Shown one piece after another: positions 28,824-37,366 of a stretch of DNA of 64,000 nucleotides. The DNA comes from Acinetobacter lwoffii. GTDB taxonomy: Bacteria; Pseudomonadota; Gammaproteobacteria; Pseudomonadales; Moraxellaceae. Position 1 is the stretch's first letter, and each line of letters begins with the position of its first letter. Under the pieces are notes generated by a model, which saw only the letters and a list, made by a program, of their open reading frames with translations, was not told the DNA's origin and searched no databases. The DNA lies in assembly GCF_019048525.1 (NCBI RefSeq), contig NZ_CP077369.1, positions 248,001-312,000 of the forward strand. Reading direction: 5' to 3'. The position numbers and the translations under genes are program-made.

Positions 28824-28894
28824 GTTGAAATTCCTCTCGTATAGATGTTGATGTTTAGATGTGTTGCACTGTTTGCTAAAAATGAAATCGGTAT

Positions 28895-28924
28895 AAAAAT
28901 CCCATGCAGGACTGCACGGGATTT
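28895..28924 (-). terminator. Terminator downstream of yqaJ exonuclease gene
   Basis: A 13-bp stem with one G-T pair, AAATCCCGTGCAG reading left, has a 2-nt centre and is followed by T residues. Confidence 0.7.
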
Positions 28925-28964
28925 CAGGTTTTTTCTTGCTGAGTGATTAACTCTAAGCTTTGAG

Positions 28965-30023
28965 CTAATCGTGATAAATGTTGAAACGACGACTGCCTGC
29001 TTTCTGCAATGGGTATTGTTGGATGAGTTCAGGTTGGTGCTGAAGTAAGGACTTGGTATCTAGGCTAATACTGTCCTTGCTCTTTTTCCATGTCACTGAA
29101 CCTTGCTGAAATACGGCACGTTCATGTTCCTGCATCAGTGCCTGAACACGGTGTTTGAGTAGATCAAACTGGCTTTGGTGTTGTTCAATCTGCTGTTTTT
29201 CCTTTATCAGTTGATCAAACAGTTCATTGGCAAGTTCGACCTCCGTTAGATCAACACAACTGAGCGGGGTATGTTCAGGATAGAGCTGCTGTAAAGCTTT
29301 GGCTGCCGATTCACTGGCATCCACTGCTGGTGGAACGTCATTTTCAACACATTCCCAAAATAATCGTTCTGCTTGAACAATATGTTCAATCACGGATTCA
29401 GACCGTGTCACTTTGAAGATCTTGGTTTCATGCCCACAGATCAAGACACAAACATGCGCTGCCTGTTTACCAGTCACCGCCAGTTGATGTTGTACCTGAC
29501 AAAGCACATATAAAGGCACACCATCACGCCACAATTTTGCTCCATGCTCACCTGCTGTTTTGCATTCAAGAATCTGAACTTCGTCGCTTCCAACAACAGA
29601 GTAATCCAAGTTTGCTAACATGAAATGCTTATCAGGATCAGGGTGCTGTAATACAGCATTGACTCGACGAACTTTGTTATTGGTGTGCATGCTGTAATAC
29701 TCAGCCACCAAAGGTTCCAGCTGTTTGCCCCAATACAGAGGTGCTATACCTGAACTTTCATCTTCAATGGATTGAGTCTGACGACCTGTTTTGATCAGCC
29801 AAAGCTCTAACATGGACATGTAGGGATTTAAGCCACATGCTGTTGCTGCATCACTGCTGCCAATGCCTTGTTTACGAACTTCAAGCCAATCTTGATACGC
29901 CATATCTTTGGTGTTGACTAAGCGTTTTGCAGAACTAGCTCGTTTAGGTGTAGTTAATGGATTTAATGCAGTTTGAACACCTGCCTGTACAGTCTGATTT
30001 GAAATCGGTGCGATTTGATTCAT
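28965..30023 (-). CDS. YqaJ-type viral recombinase exonuclease
   Basis: 352 residues from the ATG at 30023, which has AAGGAT upstream; an upstream ATG at 30068 lacks such a site. The YqaJ/lambda-exonuclease-like fold shows as WLEVRKQGIGSSDAATACG, LANLDYSVVG and VQILECKTAGEHGAK (catalytic D and E-x-K), then VPLYVLCQVQHQLAVTG. A C-terminal coiled segment follows. Such 5'-3' exonucleases process ends for single-strand-annealing recombination in phages and mobile elements; no RecT or Erf partner is obvious here. It is flanked by its own terminators. Confidence 0.88.
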   Translation of the reverse strand: MNQIAPISNQTVQAGVQTALNPLTTPKRASSAKRLVNTKDMAYQDWLEVRKQGIGSSDAATACGLNPYMSMLELWLIKTGRQTQSIEDESSGIAPLYWGKQLEPLVAEYYSMHTNNKVRRVNAVLQHPDPDKHFMLANLDYSVVGSDEVQILECKTAGEHGAKLWRDGVPLYVLCQVQHQLAVTGKQAAHVCVLICGHETKIFKVTRSESVIEHIVQAERLFWECVENDVPPAVDASESAAKALQQLYPEHTPLSCVDLTEVELANELFDQLIKEKQQIEQHQSQFDLLKHRVQALMQEHERAVFQQGSVTWKKSKDSISLDTKSLLQHQPELIQQYPLQKAGSRRFNIYHD

Positions 30024-30068
30024 GGTACTATCCTTATAAATTTCAGTTTTTGTAAAAAAGAAGCGCAT

Positions 30069-30103
30069 AAAAAAGCCATACCCGACACGAGGTCGGGTAT
30101 GGC
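30069..30103 (-). terminator. Strong terminator downstream of DUF932 gene
   Basis: A perfect 12-bp stem, GCCATACCCGAC and its complement, is followed leftward by six T residues. Confidence 0.88.
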
Positions 30104-30220
30104 GATATGCATGCTGATTCAGATTATTGATTGTGAGTAGTAAATAGAGAGAGTTACGTGTGTGCTGTACTCAGCGATTGTTGAGACTTGCGGGGTTAAG
30201 GTTGGATGGATTACATGAGC

Positions 30221-31252
30221 TTAGGCTATCAAAGATAAAGCCTGTTCCAATCCTCTTTGTTTAAGACCAGCACCTGCACCGAACCAAGCTGAATCAAGAC
30301 GATGATCGGTACTCATGGCACGTCGTTCATGATCCACAAATTCCGTGATCGAACACAGTAAACCATAAGCAGTGTCTTTGGCGGATGACAGGTCAGCACC
30401 ACGTCCTTGCCCATTGAACATGTCCAAAGCTTTATTCATGGCACGACCATTGGGTTCAGGCTTTTTCTCCTGAACTTGCTGTGCGACATTACGATAGAAC
30501 TGAATGATGTTTTCTTCAGGATCGGAAATTGACATGGTGCTGTTGTTGAACACGGCATCAAAGTAAGCCTTAGCTTCTTGCTGACTCACCTTACGCTGTG
30601 TGAGCTGTTTCATCTCATACATGTGTTCATCCCATGCACGCACTGAAATACCCAATTGCTGTTTCACTTTCTCTGCATCAAACTTGGTGCTATGTGGAAC
30701 CTTCACTACACCTGCACTACTGCTCTGCCCACGTAAGGCAATCGCCAAAGTGTTGTTACAGACCACTCGGATACCGGTGAACTGTGCTGTCGTTGCCAAA
30801 GTGCCGTCACACGCAGTAGCCAGCAGAATATAACCATTACTGACATCTTTGGACTTTAACGCGGTGCTTTGTCCGGTACGTGCCAAAGCCCAGAACTTCT
30901 TCCCACCTTTCAAAACCCCTGCGGTTTCTAACTCAAAACCTGATTGCTCAGTCAGATCCCGGTAGAACTCCAGAATCTCTTTGGGTTGAACTTCCTGATA
31001 ACGCTGACTGACCACAGATAAAGGCGCATGGGTATCTGAGCGATACAATACACGCTGCTCTTCAAAAGGCATGATAATGCTCTGACCACGTTCATTCTGT
31101 GCCATATAGCTGACGTTCGAGGATTCGATCCGCCAGTCCATCCCCGCTTGCTGTGCCCAGACTTCCAGTGGTTGATTCGGACTCAGCTGATTACCCAGAC
31201 CATGCCAAGGAGTTTCGCCAACATAGGCGATTTGTTCGATTTGATGTGCCAT
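30221..31252 (-). CDS. DUF932 domain protein
   Basis: 343 residues. It begins MAHQIEQIAYVGETPWHGLG, the DUF932 signature opening, with FWALARTGQSTALKSKDVSN and GIRVVCNNTLAIAL in the middle. DUF932 proteins are common on plasmids, phages and integrative elements and are linked to recombination or replication only by genetic context. AGGAGATAAGAACG precedes the start. It belongs to the same leftward phage-like module as the YqaJ exonuclease. Confidence 0.92.
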   Translation of the reverse strand: MAHQIEQIAYVGETPWHGLGNQLSPNQPLEVWAQQAGMDWRIESSNVSYMAQNERGQSIIMPFEEQRVLYRSDTHAPLSVVSQRYQEVQPKEILEFYRDLTEQSGFELETAGVLKGGKKFWALARTGQSTALKSKDVSNGYILLATACDGTLATTAQFTGIRVVCNNTLAIALRGQSSSAGVVKVPHSTKFDAEKVKQQLGISVRAWDEHMYEMKQLTQRKVSQQEAKAYFDAVFNNSTMSISDPEENIIQFYRNVAQQVQEKKPEPNGRAMNKALDMFNGQGRGADLSSAKDTAYGLLCSITEFVDHERRAMSTDHRLDSAWFGAGAGLKQRGLEQALSLIA

Positions 31253-31274
31253 CGTTCTTATCTCCTATGACGAT

Positions 31275-31553
31275 TCAACGAAAATTCTGCTGACATTGAT
31301 TGCAATGGTAATAGGTCAGGGTGATCGGCTTTTTCGGCTCATCAAACATGCTGCTAAATAGACCACCAATGACCGCACCTGCAAGCCCGCCAAGCAGTGG
31401 TGATACAGGTAAAGGTAAACCCTTTGAAATGGTTGCACCGATGGTTGCGAACGATGCGGACGCTGCTAGACCTGTAGAATCAGAACCATTCACCTGCTGA
31501 TTAACCACTTGAATAACCTGATCGGAAAAACAATAAGGACAATTTAAACTCAT
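31275..31553 (-). CDS. Zinc-ribbon protein with glycine-rich membrane-like segment
   Basis: 92 residues from the ATG at 31553, preceded by GGAG at good spacing; a longer frame from 31658 begins directly after the upstream stop codon and cannot be excluded. CPYC near the start and CNQC at the end could together form one zinc ribbon. Between them lies a small-residue-rich hydrophobic stretch (LAASASFATIGATI, PLLGGLAGAVIGGLFSSMF) resembling a glycine-zipper hairpin. No family function is known. It lies between the Gp2-like and DUF932 genes and is co-directional with both. Confidence 0.65.
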   Translation of the reverse strand: MSLNCPYCFSDQVIQVVNQQVNGSDSTGLAASASFATIGATISKGLPLPVSPLLGGLAGAVIGGLFSSMFDEPKKPITLTYYHCNQCQQNFR

Positions 31554-31658
31554 AATATACATCTCCAGAAATGACAAAGGCTCACCGATTGGTAAGCCTT
31601 GCAAAGTATTTAAAACCTCGTTTTCATCTAGATAATGTATATCTGAGATTATTTTCAT

Positions 31659-32567
31659 TTAGCGTCTATCATACTGCACTCTTAACTGACCTTTACCAAA
31701 TACTCTTCGTCCTTCTGGCTTAACACGTAAGTATTGAAGAGTACGTTTGTGATGATCAGCAATGTATTGCATTGCCTCAATGAAATTTGTCACTTGGGTT
31801 GAATCGCGACGATAAATCAAACCGATCCCTAGCTCATCTCTACCTCGAAGCTCCTTTACGCGTTCGCGGTTCCAACAATTATAGCCTTGACCATAATCTC
31901 GAGTAATCTCACTCCAAAGCGCGATAATTTTATTCCCCCAATATGCTGCGCTTCCATCACGAAAGGCAGTATCATAAATGATTGCTAAATGGCAATGAAA
32001 ACCTTTACTTTTACCGCCTTGCTCCACTCCCCATATATACCCGACCACATGTTTAAATATGCCATCTTTATTTTGGATACGGTTAAGCAGTATATCCAAA
32101 TCATTATAAATATCTTCAACTCTGATGCGACTAGAATGTTCTTGTAAATAACCCAAGTCCACCCGAGCAACTAATATTCGGCTATATTTACCAATTATTG
32201 ACTCACAATATTCCTGCACTTCAATTTTATTTTCATCTTTCTGTTTTTCGATCATCTTATAATCTTTTTCAAAATCCTCAGATAAATCTAAAAACCACGC
32301 TCTCATCTCTCTATACCCAATTATCTTTAGCTCATCCATAAGATCAAAATAATCAGAGTCTATTCTCTGCAAGTCATATCTCAGAATTACAAAGAATTTA
32401 AGATAACCTGTGTATTCATCATCGGGATCATAAATATCATTAAAGCCTAATAACAGATTAGTAAGCTGCGAATAGAATCCATACCATTTTGTTCGTTCTC
32501 TTTTTAAACGTTTTAAAAATTTCTCAATCTCAAGTGTAAGTTTTTCCTGATTAATTGAAACTCTCAT
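31659..32567 (-). CDS. Inovirus Gp2 / YagK-YfjJ family protein (replication-initiator-like)
   Basis: 302 residues. The C-terminal half reads LVARVDLGYLQ, GYIWGVEQGGKSKGFHCHLA and AAYWGNKIIALWSEITRDYG, the pattern of the YagK/YfjJ C-terminal domain found in filamentous-phage Gp2-like and cryptic-prophage proteins. The H-C-H strand recalls HUH-type initiators, so a role in element replication is plausible. The N-terminal 130 residues are helical and unrecognised. It heads the leftward module; the spacer on its right may contain its promoter and possibly an origin. Confidence 0.75.
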   Translation of the reverse strand: MRVSINQEKLTLEIEKFLKRLKRERTKWYGFYSQLTNLLLGFNDIYDPDDEYTGYLKFFVILRYDLQRIDSDYFDLMDELKIIGYREMRAWFLDLSEDFEKDYKMIEKQKDENKIEVQEYCESIIGKYSRILVARVDLGYLQEHSSRIRVEDIYNDLDILLNRIQNKDGIFKHVVGYIWGVEQGGKSKGFHCHLAIIYDTAFRDGSAAYWGNKIIALWSEITRDYGQGYNCWNRERVKELRGRDELGIGLIYRRDSTQVTNFIEAMQYIADHHKRTLQYLRVKPEGRRVFGKGQLRVQYDRR

Positions 32568-33030
32568 GTTTAAACCTATGTGTGTGATAGTTACATAAGA
32601 GATAGGGAATTCAGTATATATATACGTTTACTTCACAATAAAGTGTTACCTAATAAACGATTAGATTAATAACCAAAGAGTTAGGGAGTCCAAATTCCTC
32701 CTGTAGTACAGTACCCATTCTCCACATGAAAAACTTTTCCTCCCTGCTCTACGCTTAAATTCATGCAGGCTCTAGTCTCAAAAAAGCTAGAATTAAGGAA
32801 TAAAATGAATTTTAGACTATATCGTTTTAGTACCTAATTTTAGTTATAAAAAAATTAAATTAAAAACTTATATTGCCTAAACATTGTTTATTTATACCCC
32901 CCTTATCCCTTAGTAGAAAGCTTTTAAAAATATAGTGCAAAACAAGGGGAAATAGAGTGAAAAACTTAGTAGAAAGTATTGTTTTTATTACCTAAAGTAT
33001 GACGTAAGCTTTTTAAAAACAGGATACAAA
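32568..33030. promoter_or_regulatory. Divergent AT-rich spacer with direct repeats
   Basis: 463 bp without a gene between divergently read genes. CTTAGTAGAAAG occurs at 32909-32920 and again at 32965-32976. Next to a putative replication-initiator gene this could be regulatory or part of an origin, but two copies are weak evidence. Confidence 0.4.
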
Positions 33031-33927
33031 ATGCGCAATTCTGAACTAGACAATCTTAAATCATTCCTGACACAACTTCGAGATGAAGATCTTATCTGGG
33101 CACTATATGTCTATCATCGCCCAAATATTGATAACTATCGCAGAATACGGGAGAGCAACGATGCTATAGAAAAAGACATCGCAAAACTGAACAGCCTAGA
33201 TAAACTCAGGAACATAAGTAAATTTATAATTGATGAAATGAATAATAGTAGTGATGATAATATCTATTATTTTTTACGTGATTTAAAGGATTTTCAATCT
33301 AGAATCAAAATACATTCTTTTGACTTTAATAAAATTAAAGATAATCAAAGATTCTTACAATTTGCATGCAAAGTCTTGCATGAAAAAGAAGGAGATCGCT
33401 TAATTTTAGATATAAAAAACCTATACTTCCAGCTTCTTTATCTGGCTTATACAATCCCTATTTATTATGAAGATTCTAGATCAATTGAAAATATATATTA
33501 TCGATTTGACAAAATATACACAAAATTCAACAATCACTTTAAATCACCATGCTCTGATTTTCTTGTATGGGCTAAAAAGTATATTAATGAAAACTCAGAA
33601 TTTAGAAGATACAGAAGAGATGCATCCCATGTATCTGAGTATGAGACTTTAATTAACTCAATATTTGATATTATCTATTATGAAGATGAAAATATTCACT
33701 ATGCTTTAAGAAAAAAATTATCTAACGCGTGGTATCAAAAAAAGCACCGTGAGGAGAAAAAGGTGAAAAAACCTCACTATTACGCATTAACTAAAAGAGC
33801 TAGAGAAGCGTTGCTTACATTAGCTTTCAAGAATGGTGTGTCAGAAGAGCAAATGATCGAAAGACTCATCAATGAAACCTATGCCAAAGAATGCTGTTCA
33901 GTCGATGGAGAAAACCTATATTTGTAA
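33031..33927 (+). CDS. Hypothetical protein with RHH-like C-terminal tail
   Basis: 298 residues, strongly helical and AT-rich in coding sequence. No family is recognised for the first 245 residues. After a lysine-rich linker (KHREEKKVKKPHYYALTK) the tail RAREALLTLAFKNGVSEEQM followed by IERLINETY looks like a ribbon-helix-helix or related small DNA-binding fold. It is the only rightward gene in this part of the island apart from the PrtN-like gene. It may be a regulator or a defence protein; the function is unknown. Confidence 0.6.
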   Translation: MRNSELDNLKSFLTQLRDEDLIWALYVYHRPNIDNYRRIRESNDAIEKDIAKLNSLDKLRNISKFIIDEMNNSSDDNIYYFLRDLKDFQSRIKIHSFDFNKIKDNQRFLQFACKVLHEKEGDRLILDIKNLYFQLLYLAYTIPIYYEDSRSIENIYYRFDKIYTKFNNHFKSPCSDFLVWAKKYINENSEFRRYRRDASHVSEYETLINSIFDIIYYEDENIHYALRKKLSNAWYQKKHREEKKVKKPHYYALTKRAREALLTLAFKNGVSEEQMIERLINETYAKECCSVDGENLYL

Positions 33928-33999
33928 AAATAATCTCTCCACCAGTCACACCCAATCTAGTCCATTGTATAACTAAGATTGGGTTTGTGCGTGCAGACC

Positions 34000-34112
34000 G
34001 GCTTTGTTGCACAAAGATTTCATAACTATATGATTTAAAAAGTTTTGATTATTTTTTGATCCAAAATTAAATTTATTTAAATCAGATGCTTACATATTTA
34101 TGCAACAGAGCC
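34000..34112. mobile_element. MITE-like remnant with IS903/IS5-type ends
   Basis: 113 bp bounded by imperfect inverted repeats: GGCTTTGTTGCACAAAGAT on the left and GGCTCTGTTGCATAAATAT read from the right end. No transposase and no matching flanking duplication are seen. It is likely an internally deleted insertion-sequence relic. Confidence 0.6.
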
Positions 34113-34139
34113 GATCAATAGTATAGATACGCTGATAAT

Positions 34140-34292
34140 CTACTTTTCCAAAGCTTCCAACTTGGCGTTAGACTTAATAACTGCAATGACTTTTTCATGG
34201 TCACTTAAATTATTCAAATCTACCAGCTGCGACATTTTTGCATTTGATGCCAATAGCCTATTTTTAAAGATTTCTAATTCGATAAATAGCAT
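34140..34292 (-). pseudogene. Fragment homologous to the 389-residue protein gene next door
   Basis: 50 codons read MLFIELEIFKNRLLAS, then LVDLNNLSDHEKVIAVIKS. This aligns with residues around MLFLEFDVFKNNLIAEYY and IVNLNDLEDYEKVAAAIKA of the protein encoded at 34523-35692. The upstream part is missing at a junction with an IS21-like end. It is a decayed partial paralogue. Confidence 0.75.
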
Positions 34293-34304
34293 TGTTATCG
34301 GTAG

Positions 34305-34349
34305 TGTAAAAATGACCCCCTAACGGCATTTAAAAACTGACCCCCTTGG
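34305..34349. mobile_element. Terminal fragment of an IS21-like element
   Basis: TGTAAAAATGACCCCC followed after about 16 bp by AAACTGACCCCCTT looks like the multiple terminal repeats of IS21-type elements. Only one end is present, and it separates two truncated genes. Confidence 0.5.
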
Positions 34350-34490
34350 TTAATATTGCGCTCGGTTATATGCCGAGCGAATTCTGTTCTGTGACACATG
34401 AGCAAGCTGCCGTTCAATGGGATCGGGATTAAACAAATTTAATTCGTTCACAACTGGACTGAATAGCGCTCTCAAACAGTGTTTGTTCAT
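34350..34490 (-). pseudogene. C-terminal fragment of a P4-type (DUF4102) tyrosine integrase
   Basis: 46 codons include NELNLFNPDPIERQLAHVSQ and NRIRSAYNRAQY. This matches the last conserved block of P4-like integrases: the second active-site His in ERQLAH and the nucleophile Tyr in AYNRA. The frame then runs into a stop at the IS21-like end. It is a relic of an earlier element, unrelated to the intact dusA integrase. Confidence 0.75.
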
Positions 34491-34522
34491 TCAACCTGTA
34501 TAAATAAGCATGCTCTAATATT

Positions 34523-35692
34523 TTAAAGTTTAGCCTTAGCTGCTTGTAACTGCTTCTTGAAGAATGCATTAGAATTCGGATTATAGTAAAAATCATGAAT
34601 AAAAACTCTTTCGTTCATTCCATACATTTTTTCTTCCACCAAGCACTCTATAGTTATACGTATAAGCCTGTAAATTTCATAGACACGATCATAGCAGTCA
34701 AATATAGTTTTTTCAGACACAGAGAAACCAAATTCAGCTAATTTTTTTCTTGCGAGCTTGGCACATGAGATATCCGAGTCCACAACATATTGAGGGGACT
34801 CTTTGAACAATGGTTTATCGAGATTATTACCTTTCTTAAGTATCAAATGCCATGCACCGATTAAGGCAATCCAATTAGCCGAACTATCTGAGAAAATAGG
34901 ATTATGTCCTAATCGCTCTTCAATATTTATTAGAAACTTCTTCAGATCATTCTTAGTCTTTAGCTTATAAAATCCATCATATTCAATCCCCTTTAATGAC
35001 TTGGCCTTCCCCCTAGCCTTAATGGCAGCTGCTACTTTTTCATAATCTTCCAAATCATTTAAGTTAACAATTTGATCTTCGGAATAATACTCTGCAATTA
35101 AGTTATTTTTAAAAACGTCAAACTCTAGAAATAACATCGCCCTATAGAAAAGTTTATTTAAAAAACTCTCATTGATGACTTTATTCTTTTTTTGATATTT
35201 AGCTAATGTTAAAAAATTAAAATCTAGAAATTTACTAAGTACCCCTATAGTTATATTATCGTACTCAAAATATAGAACTTGACTTACAATTTTAAATGCA
35301 GCAGCACTAGTAATTGACTGGATTGGAATTTGGATTAATACTTCATTTAAATCTTGCTTATAATGTTCTATTTGAAAACCCAATAACTCTATTTGTTGAA
35401 TTAGGTAGGCACGATATTTTTCTTGCATTTTAAAATAGATATCATCTTTAATTAATTCACCCTTTCCAAAAGTTAACTCAAAATCTACTCCTATTAATAA
35501 CAAATGTTTGTAATGTTCCCCTATCAACGCGCCTTCAGACCTTCGATAAGCCAATAAATCAATAGCTGCTAATAACTGACTATATATACTTGACTTCTCT
35601 TCTGAGAAGCTCTGCATGGCTGCCACATCATGAAAATATAAATAATCTAATAGTCTGACTGTGCTGTTTTGAAAATCGTTAAGTTTTGGCAT
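34523..35692 (-). CDS. Hypothetical protein of unknown family
   Basis: 389 residues, mostly helical, low in cysteine. No catalytic motif is recognised. Visible segments include AIDLLAYRRSEGALIGEHYK, LVDFELTFGKGEL-like loops and a C-terminal VFIHDFYYNPNSNAFFKKQL. A partial paralogue lies immediately downstream (34140-34292), so the family has been present more than once on this element. Its position near the integrase, where variable accessory genes often sit, makes a defence or regulatory role possible but not shown. Confidence 0.65.
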   Translation of the reverse strand: MPKLNDFQNSTVRLLDYLYFHDVAAMQSFSEEKSSIYSQLLAAIDLLAYRRSEGALIGEHYKHLLLIGVDFELTFGKGELIKDDIYFKMQEKYRAYLIQQIELLGFQIEHYKQDLNEVLIQIPIQSITSAAAFKIVSQVLYFEYDNITIGVLSKFLDFNFLTLAKYQKKNKVINESFLNKLFYRAMLFLEFDVFKNNLIAEYYSEDQIVNLNDLEDYEKVAAAIKARGKAKSLKGIEYDGFYKLKTKNDLKKFLINIEERLGHNPIFSDSSANWIALIGAWHLILKKGNNLDKPLFKESPQYVVDSDISCAKLARKKLAEFGFSVSEKTIFDCYDRVYEIYRLIRITIECLVEEKMYGMNERVFIHDFYYNPNSNAFFKKQLQAAKAKL

Positions 35693-35836
35693 AAGTGTGT
35701 ATTCTTAAAAAAGTTCCCCTTATTTCAGAATTATTACCCATTTCATCTCATTTACAATTATTTCAGTGAATTTTGTTAGCTATACCTTAGTTGTATGACT
35801 AAAGATTCAAGAATTAACTTTTAAAAGAGTAACCAA

Positions 35837-36133
35837 ATGAACAAAGTACAAATGAATTTATCAGATTATTTATTCATGCAATTTAAAACCATGACTCCCA
35901 CTCTTGAACAAGTGGCAGCCATGTATTACCCCCATCTAAGTAAAGCAAAAATATTAGAAAAAGCGAGAAAAAAGGAATTTCCATTTATTTGCTACAAGAT
36001 AGATGAAAGTCAAAAATCACCATACTTAGTTGATATTTTTGACTTAGCTTTTGTTTTAGACAAACGTTACAACGAACAAGCTAAAGAGTATGAAATTTTT
36101 ACGAAGTCAGCTCTAACGAATTCTCAAAATTAA
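35837..36133 (+). CDS. PrtN-like (pyocin activator family) regulator
   Basis: 98 residues. The order LEQVAAMYYPHLSKAKILEK, then FPFICYKIDESQKSPYLVDI, then DLAFVLDKRY matches the pyocin-activator PrtN family, small DNA-binding proteins that replace AlpA-type excision regulators in many islands. It overlaps the convergent integrase gene by 35 bp, so transcription of one may interfere with the other. It probably controls integrase or excision genes. Confidence 0.75.
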   Translation: MNKVQMNLSDYLFMQFKTMTPTLEQVAAMYYPHLSKAKILEKARKKEFPFICYKIDESQKSPYLVDIFDLAFVLDKRYNEQAKEYEIFTKSALTNSQN

Positions 36134-37235
36134 GGGTCTGTTTTCTTCGTTTAACTGATACATACCTTTCCAAACTCCCCCATGAATCGTGCAAACTAAT
36201 TTGCTGTATCTGGGGGATAGTGAAACCTTGCTCAGCTAAACGGGTACACCCTTCATGTCTCAAATCATGGAATTTTAAATCATCTATTCCAAGCAACTTA
36301 CAAGCTTTTCTAAATTCACCACCTATTGTTTTTGGACTAAGAGGTATCAGATATTCATCGCCATAGCCTCTTTTCAACATTCTAGCTCTAACTTCCTGCT
36401 CCGATAAAAGCTCAATAATTTTTTTACACTGAGGTAATACATTAAACTCCTTATGATTCCCTTTAGAGCCTGTTGGGTTTTTCAAATCACGTATTTTCCA
36501 TGAGTTGTTATGAATGTCAAAATCACTTAATTCCATTCGAGTTATTTCCGCCTCACGTCTACATGAGTAAATTGCAAACCAAATAATCAAATGCATTGGA
36601 TAACTGTAAGCAGGATTATTCCATTTATTGACAAAATACTTCGTCAATGCCGCCAACTCTTCATTCGTTGGAAGCCTATCTCTTTTTTGACTTGATGAAA
36701 TTTGGCGTGTCTTTCTTAATTGTGCTGTTGCCTTATCGAAAGAATTTAGATCAATATCTATATCCCACATTACCGCTGCATGAGATAGCACCCCTCTAAT
36801 ATGTAAAAGCTCATGCTGGAGTGTACTAGATGCAACAGGAGCGAGTCTTAGATCTTCAATGCCTTTTTTGCGTAGAGCTACGTGTTCCGCAATATGAGTC
36901 GATTTAATTTTTGTGATAACATGCCGCGCGATTGGAAACTTCTGAATAAGTTTGAGTGAATATGTTTTAGTTCGTCCATACTCAGCTCCCACTTCCGCCA
37001 AATATTTCGAAATAGCGTTAGAAAGAGTTAGATCTATTACATCTTCTTGACCAAACAAAATTTCAGGATTTTCTTCTATTTCAGCTTCCCTTTTTGCTAA
37101 CCAAATTGCTGCAACTTTCTTCGATCCAAATGTTTTACTTTCTTTATATATTGGTAAATCTTTTCGATTGATTCGAATTTCAGCACGATAGCGTATTGAT
37201 CCATTGACTAACTTACGCTGCGTGATTGTACCCAT
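36099..37235 (-). CDS. Tyrosine integrase of the dusA island
   Basis: 378 residues. The N-terminal arm and core-binding domains are followed by catalytic motifs: Arg in YSCRREAEITRMELSDF (about 226-227), HDLRH (H323, R326), H349 and the nucleophile Tyr358 in SWGSLERY. All catalytic residues are present. It starts 132 bp from the dusA ATG and reads away from it, as expected for dusA-specific integrases that recombine in the first codons of dusA. It should excise or integrate the element at the 32-bp repeats. Confidence 0.93.
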   Translation of the reverse strand: MGTITQRKLVNGSIRYRAEIRINRKDLPIYKESKTFGSKKVAAIWLAKREAEIEENPEILFGQEDVIDLTLSNAISKYLAEVGAEYGRTKTYSLKLIQKFPIARHVITKIKSTHIAEHVALRKKGIEDLRLAPVASSTLQHELLHIRGVLSHAAVMWDIDIDLNSFDKATAQLRKTRQISSSQKRDRLPTNEELAALTKYFVNKWNNPAYSYPMHLIIWFAIYSCRREAEITRMELSDFDIHNNSWKIRDLKNPTGSKGNHKEFNVLPQCKKIIELLSEQEVRARMLKRGYGDEYLIPLSPKTIGGEFRKACKLLGIDDLKFHDLRHEGCTRLAEQGFTIPQIQQISLHDSWGSLERYVSVKRRKQTLNFENSLELTS

Positions 37236-37366
37236 TTTTACGCCTTATGATATTTTTACTTATTATGGCGTATTTATGACGTAAATCAAATTTTAAAAAG
37301 AGCAAAAAAAGATGAAATAGATGCAAATAAATTCAACACAACACTGATTCAATAGGTTGATTTTCA
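37236..37366. promoter_or_regulatory. int/dusA divergent promoter region with repeat motifs
   Basis: The island-derived spacer supplies the present dusA promoter and start. GGCGTAAAA (37236-37244, reverse strand), GGCGTATTT (37267-37275) and GACGTAAAT (37278-37286) resemble repeats at the left island end and may bind the integrase. Confidence 0.5.

Noticed and set aside
34364..34382. Perfect short hairpin CGCTCGG/CCGAGCG, first read as a terminator
   Set aside because: It lies inside the integrase remnant coding sequence and has no T-run.
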